Source: Plastoroseomonas hellenica (GTDB lineage: Bacteria; Pseudomonadota; Alphaproteobacteria; Acetobacterales; Acetobacteraceae). Taken from it: DNA of 64,000 nucleotides. Shown in pieces: positions 8,664 to 16,747 of this stretch (positions are counted from its first letter, which is position 1; each line of letters begins with the position of its first letter). Position numbers and translations under genes: made by a program. Location: assembly GCF_018129085.1 (NCBI RefSeq), contig NZ_JAAGBB010000002.1, positions 62,001-126,000 on the forward strand, given 5' to 3'. The notes beneath the pieces are model-generated. The model worked only from the letters and a program-made list of their open reading frames with translations. It did not search any database and was not told where the DNA came from.

Positions 8664-9848
8664 TCAGGCTTCGGCTGCGCGTGGGCCGGCGTCCGCCGCG
8701 CTCCGCGCCCGCTCCAACCGCAGCGCGAGGAGGGCGACGGCGAGGGCGGCGATCGGGAAGATGACCGCGACCCAGGTGACGGCATGCAGGCCGCCGGTAT
8801 CGAGCGCGACGCCGCCCACCCAGGCGCCGAGGGCGTTGCCGAGGTTGAAGGCGGCGATGTTGAAGCTCGACGCCAGGCTCTTCCCCGCGCCCTCGGCTTT
8901 CTCCAGCACCCAGAGCTGCAGCGGCGGCACCGTCGCGAAGCCGGCGGCGCCGAGAAGGCCGACGAAGAGCACCGCGGCGATGCGACTTTCGATGGTGACT
9001 GCCATCAGCAGCAGCACGACGGCGAGTGCCGCGAAGCTGCCGAGCAGCGCCGGCACCAGCCGCCGGTCGGCGGCGCGGCCGCCGAGCAGGTTGCCGATGA
9101 CGAGGCCGCCGCCGAAGACCAGCAGGATCGGCGAGACCGCGTCGATGCCGAAGCCGGTGATGCCGGTCAGGATCGGCGCGATATAGGTGAAGACCGTGAA
9201 GACACCGGCGAAGCCGAGCACCGTGGTCAGCAACCCCAGCAGCACCGGCAGCCGGCCCATGGCGCGGAAATCGGCGCGCCAGTCGGACGCCTCGGGCGCC
9301 GCGCGGTCGCGCGGGACCGCGAGCGCGATGATCGCCAGCGCCACGACGCCGACCAGCGTCACCGCCCAGAAGGTGGCGCGCCAGCCGAGATGCTGGCCGA
9401 GCCAAGTGCCGAAGGGCACGCCGAGCACGGTCGCGACGGTGAGGCCGGTGAACATGATGGCGATCGCGGAAGCGCGGCGATCGGGCGCCACCAGGCCGGT
9501 CGCGACCACCGAGCCCACGCCGAAGAAGGTACCGTGCGCGAAGGCGGTCAGCACGCGGGCGCCCATCAGCAACCCGTAGCTCGGGGCCAGGGCGCAGGCG
9601 AGGTTGCCGATGGTGAAGATCCCCATCAGCACCAGCAGCGTCGTCTTGCGCGGCCAGTTGGCGGTCAAGGTGGTGAGCAGCGGCGCGCCGGCGACGACGC
9701 CGAGGGCGTAGCCCGAGATGAGCAGGCCGGCCGCGCTGGTCGAGACGCCGAGATCGGCGCCCACCTCGATCAGCAGGCCCATGATGACGAATTCGGTGAC
9801 GCCGATGCCGAAGGCACCCGCGGTCAGCGCATAGAGGGCGAGAGGCAT
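8664..9848 (-). CDS. MFS efflux transporter (DHA1-type, YdhP/AraJ-like)
   Basis: A 394-residue major facilitator with twelve predicted membrane segments. It opens with MPLALYALTAGAFGIGVTEFVIMGLL, a hallmark of sugar/drug efflux MFS proteins. The cytoplasmic loop motif A appears as TANWPRKTTLL after segment 2, and GVPFGTWLGQHLGWR after segment 5 matches motif C of drug/proton antiporters. It likely exports a small toxic compound in exchange for protons. It is followed by the aldo/keto reductase and divergent from the LysR gene at 9984. Confidence 0.88.
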   Translation of the reverse strand: MPLALYALTAGAFGIGVTEFVIMGLLIEVGADLGVSTSAAGLLISGYALGVVAGAPLLTTLTANWPRKTTLLVLMGIFTIGNLACALAPSYGLLMGARVLTAFAHGTFFGVGSVVATGLVAPDRRASAIAIMFTGLTVATVLGVPFGTWLGQHLGWRATFWAVTLVGVVALAIIALAVPRDRAAPEASDWRADFRAMGRLPVLLGLLTTVLGFAGVFTVFTYIAPILTGITGFGIDAVSPILLVFGGGLVIGNLLGGRAADRRLVPALLGSFAALAVVLLLMAVTIESRIAAVLFVGLLGAAGFATVPPLQLWVLEKAEGAGKSLASSFNIAAFNLGNALGAWVGGVALDTGGLHAVTWVAVIFPIAALAVALLALRLERARSAADAGPRAAEA

Positions 9849-9963
9849 GAGGATTCCCCGGAGCGGCTGTGTTGCGGTGCGAGATGGACCCAGGGCTTCC
9901 GGTGCGCTAGACGCCTGGTAAGAACATCATTTGTGAGTTGAGTGCATCAATGGAGCCGCTCGA

Positions 9964-10080
9964 GCGTCTGACCGGAGGGCCGAATGGCCCGGAGGTCTGA
10001 ATCGGAGGCGCCATCGACCAGGCGTCCGATGACCGGAGGGCCGAATGCCCGGAGGTCTGAATCGGACGCGCCATCGACCA
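9964..10080 (+). repeat. Tandem pair of hairpin repeats (family 1, copies A and B)
   Basis: Two copies with a 58-bp period each contain GACC-GGA-GGGCC-loop-GGCCC-GGA-GGTC. Copy B (core 10022-10069) is closed by a perfect 9-bp outer stem, GCGTCCGAT with ATCGGACGC. In copy A (core 9964-10009) loss of CGA breaks the outer stem. Both are followed by the same tail, CGCCATCGACCAGG. The array reaches to within 20 bases of the conserved start of the LysR protein, and copy A supplies GGAGG-5 nt-ATG in frame with it. Other copies are at 13591 and 19081. Confidence 0.9.
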
Positions 10081-10967
10081 GGCTCAATCGCTCCGGGGAG
10101 ATGGAGGTCTTCGTCCGGGTGGTGGAGGCGGGCGGCTTCTCCGCCGCCGCGCGGGATGCGGGCATGACGCCCTCCGCGGTCAGCCGGCTGGTGGCGCGAC
10201 TGGAGGCGCGGCTCGGCGCCCGTCTGGTCAACCGCTCGACCCGGCGCCTGCAACTCACTGCCGAGGGCGCTGCCTTCCACGAACGGGCGATCCGGGTGCT
10301 GGCGGACCTCGAGGAGGCGGAGCGGGCGGCCGGCGCCGGTGTGCGGCCGGCCGGACCGGTCCGGATCAACACCAGCGCCTCCTACGCCATCCATGTGCTG
10401 GGACCGCTGCTGCCGGAGCTGATGGCGGCCTGGCCCGGCATCACCTTCGACATCGTACAGACCGACCGGGTGGTCGATCTGCTGGCCGAGCGGGCCGACA
10501 TCGCGATCCGCGGCGGGCCGATGAAGAGCTCGGCCCTGGTGGCACGGCGGCTCGGCGAGACACCGCAGATGATCGTCGCCTCGCCCGCCTACCTCGCGCG
10601 CCACGGCATGCCGGAAAAACCGGCCGATCTCGCGCGCCATGTCCGGCTCGGCTTCGGCTATGCGCGGGCGCTGGAGGGCTGGCCCCTGGTGGGCGAGGCG
10701 GGGCTGCTGCCGGCCGGGCAGCGGGTACGGTCCAGCGATGGGCACGGCCTGCAGCAACTCGCGCTGGCCGGGGTCGGGCTGGCGCGCCTGTCGCTGTTCA
10801 CGCTGCGCTGGGACCTGGCAGCCGGGCGGCTGGTGCCGGTGCTGGAGGCCTACAACCCGGGCGACCGGGAGCCCTTCCACGCCGTCCATCTCGGCCAGGG
10901 CGGCCCGCTGCCGGCGCGCATCCGGGTGGTGCTGGATTACCTGGCGGAACACGGACGTGTCGGTTGA
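9984..10967 (+). CDS. LysR-family transcriptional regulator with repeat-derived N-terminus
   Basis: A LysR regulator of up to 327 residues. Its winged helix (VFVRVVEAGGFSAAARDAGMTPSAVSRLVARLE) is standard for the MDRSGEM-type branch that represses or activates divergent MFS/oxidoreductase genes, and the C-terminal substrate domain is complete. The family's usual start reads M-D/N-R-S-G-E-M, but here that methionine position is a CTC codon right after two DNA repeats. Initiation at 9984, inside the first repeat, has a perfect GGAGG five bases before ATG and adds 39 residues with the peptide ARRSES(E/D)APSTR twice. The ATG at 10101 is the alternative but has its purine run directly touching it. 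Confidence 0.82.
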   Translation: MARRSESEAPSTRRPMTGGPNARRSESDAPSTRLNRSGEMEVFVRVVEAGGFSAAARDAGMTPSAVSRLVARLEARLGARLVNRSTRRLQLTAEGAAFHERAIRVLADLEEAERAAGAGVRPAGPVRINTSASYAIHVLGPLLPELMAAWPGITFDIVQTDRVVDLLAERADIAIRGGPMKSSALVARRLGETPQMIVASPAYLARHGMPEKPADLARHVRLGFGYARALEGWPLVGEAGLLPAGQRVRSSDGHGLQQLALAGVGLARLSLFTLRWDLAAGRLVPVLEAYNPGDREPFHAVHLGQGGPLPARIRVVLDYLAEHGRVG

Positions 10968-11073
10968 GGATTGGCTGGCCAATGAAACGTGACCGGCCAT
11001 TGTGGTCGCGGCACGATTGATTCATGCGCCGGTTCCTGCTTGCTTCGCCGCCCGAAGCACCAGGGAACCGCCA

Positions 11074-12963
11074 ATGCCCCGCTATCCGAAGGCGCGACTC
11101 GTCGCGCTGCCGATCCTGGCCTCGCTCGTTTTCTTGCCGGCAGCGCCGCCGGCGATGGCGCAGCAGGGACCGGCGGCCGGCATCCAGGGCGGTGCGGCCC
11201 CCTTCGCGGTGCGGCCGCAGGATGCCGCGAACTTCCCGCCGCTACAGCCGGACCAGCCGGTCGCGGTGCAACTCCGTCCGCGCCAGTCGGCCTTCTTCCG
11301 CATCGCCCCGGAGGCCGGGGGGGATGTGGTGGTCATCACCCGCCGGCTCGGCCGCGGCACCGACACAGTGCTCCAGGTGCTGGACGGGAACGGCCGCAGC
11401 ATCACCGAGGATGACGATGGCGGGGACGAGCAGCTCGCTTCCCGCGTCGAGATCGCGGCCGGCGACCGCGCTGCGCTGGTCCGGGCGGGCATCCTGGGCG
11501 ATGGCGGCGGCAGTTTCGAGGTGCTGCTGACCCGCGCCGCGCCGGCGCCGCCGCAGAATTTCGCGATGACGCTGGGGCAGGCGGCGGCAAACCAGACACC
11601 GGTCGCCACCGGCCAGGCGATCCCGATCCGGCTGCGGCGCAACCAGCAGGCCTTCTTTCGCCTGCCGGAAGGCGACCTGCTCGCTTTCACCCAGAACCTC
11701 GCCCGCAACACCGACACCGTCCTCGCGCTGCTCGACGGCGCCGGGCGCGTGCTGGTGGAGGATGACGATGGCGGGGAAGGGCTCGCGTCGCTGGTCGAGG
11801 TCGCTGCCTCCCAGCGGCGGCCGTTGTTCCTGCGGGCGGGCATCCTCGGCAATGGCGCCGGCCAGTTCGAGCTGATGGTGCAGGCCGCGCCGCCGGCGCC
11901 GCCGGCCGATTTCCCGACCACCCTGGTCGAGGCGGCGACGCGGCCGGCGCTCTCGGTCGGCCAGACGACGCGGCTGACCCTGCGGCCAAGGCAGGCCGCC
12001 TATTTCCGCCTGCCGGAGGGGGAGCGCGACCTGGTCGCCCTGACCCGCGGCCTGAGCCAGGGCGCCGATACCGTCCTGGCCCTGGTCGATGGCAGCGGCC
12101 GGATGCTGTCGCAGGATGATGACGGCGGCGATGAGCAATTGGCGTCCCGGGTCGAGATCTCGGCGAGCCACCGGCAGCCGCTGTTCCTGCGCGCCGCGCT
12201 GCTCGGCAACGAGGGCGGCAGCTTCGACCTGGCGCTGGAAGCCTTCGTCGCGCCGCCACCGCCCAATTTCCCGACCAGCGTCGAGGCGGCCAATGCCGCG
12301 CCCCCGCTGGCCGTCGGGCAGCAGGTGCCGATCCGGCTCACCGCCGGGCAATCCGCCTATTTCCGCCTGCCGGATGGCGATCTGATCGCGCTGACCCGGG
12401 CGCTGGTGCGCAACACGGACACGGTGCTGGCGGTGCTGGACGCGCAGGGCAATGTGGTCGCCGAGGATGACGATGGCGGCGGCGGCCTCGCTTCCCGCAT
12501 CGAGATCACGGCCGGCGAGCGGCGGCCGCTGATCCTGCGTGCCGGCACGCTGGATGGCGGCGCGGGCGGCTTCGAGCTGGTGCTGGAGGGCGATGCGCCG
12601 CAGGCCGGCGGCGGCACCGCCTTCCCCACCTCGCTCGCCGCCGCGGCCGCGGCGCCGGTGCTGGGGCTGGGCGAGCCGGTGGCGATCCGGCTGCGGCGTG
12701 GCCAACAGGCCTTCTTCCGGGTGCCGGAGGGTGCGATCGCGGCCTTGACCCGCAACCTCCAGGACAATACCGACACGGTCCTGGCGCTGCTGGACGAGAC
12801 CGGTGCGGTGCTGGTCGAGGATGACGATGGCGGCGGCGGCCTCGCCTCCCGCCTCCTCATCGAGGCCGAACGCAAGCGGCCCCTCTTCATCCGCGCCAGC
12901 GTCTTCGGCGACAGCACCGGCGGTCGTTTCGAACTCATGTTGGAAAGGGCGATGCCCCGCTAA
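11074..12963 (+). CDS. Exported five-repeat PPC-like protein
   Basis: A 629-residue protein with a signal peptide (hydrophobic LVALPILASLVFLPA, likely cut after AMA near residue 29) and five tandem repeats of about 110 residues (roughly 40-155, 160-270, 275-390, 395-505, 515-629). Each repeat carries FFR(L/I)PEG, a TDTVLALLD strand, the acidic loop EDDDGG (QDDDGG in the third) and RPLFLRAGILG. The pattern resembles bacterial pre-peptidase C-terminal beta-sandwich domains, where aspartate loops bind calcium. No catalytic domain is present, so a binding, scaffold or surface role is likely. It probably arose by internal duplication. The start has AGGGA upstream; longer in-frame starts lack a signal peptide. 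Confidence 0.75.
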   Translation: MPRYPKARLVALPILASLVFLPAAPPAMAQQGPAAGIQGGAAPFAVRPQDAANFPPLQPDQPVAVQLRPRQSAFFRIAPEAGGDVVVITRRLGRGTDTVLQVLDGNGRSITEDDDGGDEQLASRVEIAAGDRAALVRAGILGDGGGSFEVLLTRAAPAPPQNFAMTLGQAAANQTPVATGQAIPIRLRRNQQAFFRLPEGDLLAFTQNLARNTDTVLALLDGAGRVLVEDDDGGEGLASLVEVAASQRRPLFLRAGILGNGAGQFELMVQAAPPAPPADFPTTLVEAATRPALSVGQTTRLTLRPRQAAYFRLPEGERDLVALTRGLSQGADTVLALVDGSGRMLSQDDDGGDEQLASRVEISASHRQPLFLRAALLGNEGGSFDLALEAFVAPPPPNFPTSVEAANAAPPLAVGQQVPIRLTAGQSAYFRLPDGDLIALTRALVRNTDTVLAVLDAQGNVVAEDDDGGGGLASRIEITAGERRPLILRAGTLDGGAGGFELVLEGDAPQAGGGTAFPTSLAAAAAAPVLGLGEPVAIRLRRGQQAFFRVPEGAIAALTRNLQDNTDTVLALLDETGAVLVEDDDGGGGLASRLLIEAERKRPLFIRASVFGDSTGGRFELMLERAMPR

Positions 12964-13120
12964 ACGACCCGGGGACCGAAATGACAACCGGTCCTCAATC
13001 GCGTGAAGGGAACCCGGGCGCGCACGGCGCGCCCCGCGCGCGACGGACCGTTTGCGCCGGAACCGCCCTGGATGCGCGAAGCCAAGGGCGGCGGATGCCG
13101 CCCGCCCGGCGTCTGAGGGT

Positions 13121-13149
13121 TGCACTATAGGTTTCCGGTGGCTATCTGG
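13121..13149 (+). promoter_or_regulatory. Likely promoter of rpoZ
   Basis: TTGCAC (13121-13126), a 17-base spacer and TATCTG (13144-13149) stand 45 bases before the rpoZ start codon, in an otherwise GC-rich 230-bp gap after the repeat protein. Spacing is ideal; the boxes match sigma-70 consensus in four of six positions each. Confidence 0.45.
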
Positions 13150-13193
13150 AGGGTTCGGCGGCACCCGCCCACCCATTGCATTCCGGAGCCTCC

Positions 13194-13586
13194 ATGGCAC
13201 GCGTCACGGTCGAAGACTGCATCGTCAAGGTCCCCAACCGGTTCGACCTCGTTCTGCTGGCGGCGCAACGCGCCCGCAACATCAGCCGCGGCGAGGAGCC
13301 GACGCTGGAGCGGGATGATGACAAGAATCCCGTCATCGCGCTGCGCGAGATCGCCGACGAGACGATCGAGTTGGCCCCGCTGGAGGCCGACCTGATCAAG
13401 TCGCTGCAGCGGGCCCCGGAGCCGGAGCCGGCCGAGGAGGAGGTGCTCGACCTCATCGCGACCGACGAGAATATCTTCGGCGTCATGGATGTGAACGAGG
13501 AGCAGCTTCCCGAGGCGAGCGCCGAGGACCTGTCCCCCGACGACATCGAGGCGGCGATCGCGGCCGAGCTCGGCGGCAAGCGGTAA
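13194..13586 (+). CDS. rpoZ: DNA-directed RNA polymerase omega subunit
   Basis: A 130-residue omega subunit, which clamps the beta-prime subunit during RNA polymerase assembly. [31 protein letters not shown] is the conserved N-terminal core, followed by the [10 protein letters not shown] helix. The protein has a long acidic tail (EEEVLDLI and later [16 protein letters not shown]) typical of alphaproteobacteria. The start has CCGGAG upstream. It precedes rsh, as in many proteobacteria, and omega in these bacteria also mediates the response to ppGpp that rsh makes. Confidence 0.97.
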   Translation: MARVTVEDCIVKVPNRFDLVLLAAQRARNISRGEEPTLERDDDKNPVIALREIADETIELAPLEADLIKSLQRAPEPEPAEEEVLDLIATDENIFGVMDVNEEQLPEASAEDLSPDDIEAAIAAELGGKR

Positions 13587-13590
13587 CCGA

Positions 13591-13639
13591 GCGTCCGATG
13601 ACCGGAGGGCCGATTGGCCCGCAGGTTTGAATCGGCCGC
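13591..13639 (+). repeat. Hairpin repeat family 1, copy C
   Basis: Lies between rpoZ and rsh, starting five bases after the rpoZ stop. The inner stem is GGGCC/GGCCC with loop GATT, and the middle stem is GACC/GGTT, where one G-C pair is now G-T. The internal loop is GGA opposite GCA. The outer stem GCGTCCGAT/ATCGGCCGC has one mismatch. It would be transcribed in the rsh leader if the two genes share a message. Confidence 0.85.
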
Positions 13640-13687
13640 TCGACCAACTCAGGCATGGCCCGCGATGCGGGCCGGTGAGGAGAAGCC

Positions 13688-15979
13688 TTGAGGACGGGTG
13701 ACGCGATGGCCGGTGGATCGCCTCCGCCCGCCCGCGCGCCCGAAGGCCTGGCGGCGGGGACGGTGCCGTCCCCGGGCGTCGCCCTGGCCCGGATCGTCGG
13801 CGCCTATGACCCGCGCGCCGACCTGCCGCTGATCGAAGCGGCCTATGCGCTGGCCGAGAAGGCCCACGCCCCCCAGAAGCGCGAGAATGGCGAGCCCTAT
13901 ATCGTCCACCCGCTGGCGGTGGCCGAGATCCTGGCCGGCTATCGGCTGGATCAGGGCAGCATCATCACCGCCCTGCTGCACGACGTGGTCGAGGACACGC
14001 CGATCGGCCTGCCCGAGATCGAGAAGAAGTTCGGCCGCGAAGTCGCGCGCCTCGTCGACGGCGTGACCAAGCTGACCCGGCTGGAGCTGCAGTCGGAGCG
14101 CACCAAGCAGGCCGAGAATCTCCGCAAGCTGGTCCTCGCGATGAGCGAGGATATCCGCGTGCTGCTGGTGAAGCTCGCGGACCGGCTGCACAACATGCGC
14201 ACGCTGGCCGCGGTGCCGAAGCCGGAGAAGCGGCGCAAGACGGCGCGCGAGACGCTCGAGATCTACGCGCCGCTGGCCGAGCGCATCGGCATGGATGCGC
14301 TGAAGACCGAGATCGAGACCCTCGCCTTCCGCGAGATCGACGCCGACGCCTGGGCGACGATCGCGGCGCGCCTGACCTTCCTGCGCGGCCAGGGCGCCGA
14401 CCTGATCGAGGCGATCGAGGCCGATGTGAAGCGCGTGCTGGGCGATGCCGGCGTCACCGTGCTGGACGTGATCGGGCGCGAGAAGTCGCCCTATTCCATC
14501 TGGCTCAAGATGCAGAAGAAGAACGTGGCGTTCGAGCAGCTCTCGGACATCATGGCCTTCCGCGTGATCGTCGCCGACAAGGCGGATTGCTATGCGGCGC
14601 TGGGCGCGATCCATTCCGCCTATCGCGTGGTGCCCGGGCGCTTCAAGGACTACATCTCGACGCCGAAGACCAACGGCTACCAGAGCCTGCACACCGGCGT
14701 GACGGTGCCGGAGCGGCGCAATGCCAAGATCGAGGTGCAGATCCGCACCCGCGAGATGCATGAGGTCGCGGAATTCGGCGTCGCGGCGCACTGGATCTAC
14801 AAGCAGGGCGATACCGCCGCGAAGGACCGGAAGCGCTTCACCTGGGTGCGCGACCTGCTGGAGATCCTGGATGCCGCGAACGATCCGCAGGACTTCCTGG
14901 ACCACACCAAGCTGGAGCTGCATCGCGACCAGGTCTTCTGCTTCACGCCGAAGGGCGACCTGATCGAGCTGCCGCGCGGCGCGACGCCGGTCGACTTCGC
15001 CTATCAGGTGCACAGCCAGGTGGGCGACGCCTGCGTCGGCGCCAAGGTGAACGGCAAGATCGTGCCGCTGCGCCACCAGCTCGAGAATGGCGACCAGATC
15101 GAGATCATCACGGCGCGTGGTGGTACCCCCAATCCGCAGTGGGAACGCTTTGTCGCGACCGGCAAGGCGCGGGCGCGGATCCGCCGCTTCGTCCATGCCC
15201 AGCAGCGCAGCGAGCACCAGGACGCCGGACGGGCCGCGATCGCCAAGGCGGTGCGGGCGGAAGGGCTCGACTATTCCGAGAAGCTGATCGAGCCGGCGGT
15301 GAAGGCGCTGAAGCAGCCGGATTTCGCGACGCTCTGCGTCGCGGTCGGTGCCGGCAACCTCTCGGCGCGCGAGGTGGTGCACGCCGCGGTGCCGGAGCTG
15401 AAGGGCCCGCCGCGCGCCGTCGACACGCTGCCGCTGGCGCGGCCGCGCGGGCGGCTCGGCGCCGGGCCGGCGCTGATGCAGCCGGGCAAGGGGGAGAAGT
15501 CGAGCTCGGCGCGCCGGGATTCGGCGATGGGCATCAGCGGGCTGGTCGCCGGCATGGCGGTGCATTTCGCCGGCTGCTGCCATCCGCTGCCGGGCGACCG
15601 CATCGTCGGCATCGTGACCACCGGGCGTGGCGTCACCATCCACAAGAACGACTGCCATTCGCTGGAGAGCTTCTCGGCGACGCCGGAGCGTTTCATCGAC
15701 GTCGACTGGGAATACGACGCCGCGCCGCGCGGCGTGCATGTCGGCCGCATCGAGGTGGTGACCGAAGGCAGCACCGGCTCCAACGCGCTGGCCGGCGTCA
15801 CCACCGCGATCGCCAAGCAGGAAGGCGCGGTCACCAGCCTCAAGATCACCAATCGGGCCGCCGAATACTGCGAGCTGCTGGTGGATGTGGAGGTGCGCGA
15901 CCTGAAGCATCTCGGGACCATCATCGCCGCACTGCGCGCCTGCCCCGGCGTCACCGGGGTGGAACGGGCGCGGAGCTGA
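13688..15979 (+). CDS. rsh: Bifunctional (p)ppGpp synthetase/hydrolase
   Basis: A 763-residue RelA/SpoT homologue that makes and degrades the alarmone (p)ppGpp. The hydrolase HD domain is intact (H74 in YIVHPLAVAE and H98-D99 in LLHDVVEDT), so degradation should work. The synthetase domain has YSIWLKMQKK and RFKDYISTPKTNGYQSLHT. These are followed by a TGS domain (FCFTPKGDLIELPRGATPVDFAY) and a C-terminal ACT domain (VGRIEVVTEG to the end). The likely initiation codon is TTG at 13688, with GAGGAG five bases upstream; ATG at 13706 is possible but its purine run is 11 bases away. It is the only such gene in the window. Confidence 0.97.
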   Translation: MRTGDAMAGGSPPPARAPEGLAAGTVPSPGVALARIVGAYDPRADLPLIEAAYALAEKAHAPQKRENGEPYIVHPLAVAEILAGYRLDQGSIITALLHDVVEDTPIGLPEIEKKFGREVARLVDGVTKLTRLELQSERTKQAENLRKLVLAMSEDIRVLLVKLADRLHNMRTLAAVPKPEKRRKTARETLEIYAPLAERIGMDALKTEIETLAFREIDADAWATIAARLTFLRGQGADLIEAIEADVKRVLGDAGVTVLDVIGREKSPYSIWLKMQKKNVAFEQLSDIMAFRVIVADKADCYAALGAIHSAYRVVPGRFKDYISTPKTNGYQSLHTGVTVPERRNAKIEVQIRTREMHEVAEFGVAAHWIYKQGDTAAKDRKRFTWVRDLLEILDAANDPQDFLDHTKLELHRDQVFCFTPKGDLIELPRGATPVDFAYQVHSQVGDACVGAKVNGKIVPLRHQLENGDQIEIITARGGTPNPQWERFVATGKARARIRRFVHAQQRSEHQDAGRAAIAKAVRAEGLDYSEKLIEPAVKALKQPDFATLCVAVGAGNLSAREVVHAAVPELKGPPRAVDTLPLARPRGRLGAGPALMQPGKGEKSSSARRDSAMGISGLVAGMAVHFAGCCHPLPGDRIVGIVTTGRGVTIHKNDCHSLESFSATPERFIDVDWEYDAAPRGVHVGRIEVVTEGSTGSNALAGVTTAIAKQEGAVTSLKITNRAAEYCELLVDVEVRDLKHLGTIIAALRACPGVTGVERARS

Positions 15980-15982
15980 TCG

Positions 15983-16049
15983 CCGGTCCGATCGCGGAGC
16001 CCCGGAATGCAGCGCAGCGGAATGAGGAGCGGAGCGTGAATCGGCCCGG
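15983..16049 (+). repeat. Palindrome-bounded intergenic element before acpS
   Basis: CCGGTCCGAT (15983-15992) and ATCGGCCCGG (16040-16049) are inverted copies with one mismatch, enclosing 47 bases that include GGAATGCAGCGCAGCGGAAT. The outer stem (CCGAT...GAATCGG) matches that of the family 1 repeats but the inside is different. It fills nearly the whole rsh-acpS gap, and acpS has no obvious Shine-Dalgarno after it. Confidence 0.6.
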
Positions 16050-16061
16050 CCAAAATACGCC

Positions 16062-16469
16062 ATGATCATCGGCCTCGGCAGCGACATGGTGGATATCCGC
16101 CGCATCGAACGCGTCATCGGGAAGCATGGCGACCGCTTTCTCGAACGCATCTTCACGCCGCTCGAACGCGCGAAGGCGGCGAAGCGGACGGAGCGCATCC
16201 GGGTCGCGACCTACGCGAAGCGCTTCGCGGCGAAGGAAGCGGCATCCAAGGCGCTTGGCACCGGCTTCCGTGCCGGGGTGTTCTGGCGCGACCTCGGCGT
16301 GGTGAACCTTTCCTCCGGGGCGCCGGCGATGCGCATGACCGGCGGCGCGGCGGCGCGGCTGGCCGCGATCACGCCGCCGGGGCACGCGGCCCAGGTGGCG
16401 CTGACCATGACCGACGAATATCCTTACGCCCAGGCGATGGTGGTGATCACCGCCGTGAAGCTGCCGTAA
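16062..16469 (+). CDS. acpS: Holo-[acyl-carrier-protein] synthase
   Basis: A 135-residue 4'-phosphopantetheinyl transferase that converts apo-ACP to holo-ACP for fatty acid synthesis. The magnesium-binding aspartate is in [13 protein letters not shown] (residue 8) and the glutamate in [14 protein letters not shown] (near residue 58), both in the canonical context. It lies between rsh and lepB in the conserved core block. The start is set by the conserved MIIGLGSD; no strong Shine-Dalgarno is visible. Confidence 0.95.
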   Translation: MIIGLGSDMVDIRRIERVIGKHGDRFLERIFTPLERAKAAKRTERIRVATYAKRFAAKEAASKALGTGFRAGVFWRDLGVVNLSSGAPAMRMTGGAAARLAAITPPGHAAQVALTMTDEYPYAQAMVVITAVKLP

Positions 16470-16545
16470 GAATGGGCCGCCATTCCTTGACATCGCGGGC
16501 TTGGCAGGGCTTCCCTCCGCCAGACCGTGGCCGCGGCTGGCATCC

Positions 16546-16709
16546 AGGAGCCTGTCTGGGAATGGCGCGAGGAGGACTGGCGAGGGATTTTTCGCGCATG
16601 TCGTGCCGGTCGACGCAGCCGATGCTGGTGGCATCGGCGAGGCGGCCGGTGCGGCAGGGGCGGAAAAGACCCGGCAGGCCGACCCGCGGCCATTCCCAGA
16701 CAGGCTCCT
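16546..16709. mobile_element. MITE-like element with 21-bp perfect terminal inverted repeats
   Basis: The left end (16546-16566, containing GGAGCCTGTCTGGGAATGG) is repeated exactly in reverse complement at 16689-16709. The 122-bp interior holds no gene. It includes a perfect 8-bp hairpin (GCCGATGC...GCATCGGC, near 16618-16638) and GGGATTTTTCGCG. Size, perfect ends and lack of coding sequence fit a miniature inverted-repeat element mobilised by a transposase elsewhere. No clear target-site duplication is visible, so a large structured RNA or regulatory hairpin is the alternative. It fills most of the acpS-lepB gap. Confidence 0.65.
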
Positions 16710-16747
16710 AGCCCGCGCAGCGCGGCTGAAACACGGGCGAATCACTC

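Noticed and set aside
16580-16595. Intrinsic terminator at the GGGATTTTTCGCG run
   Set aside because: No stable stem lies immediately before the T-run; it is part of the MITE-like interior.
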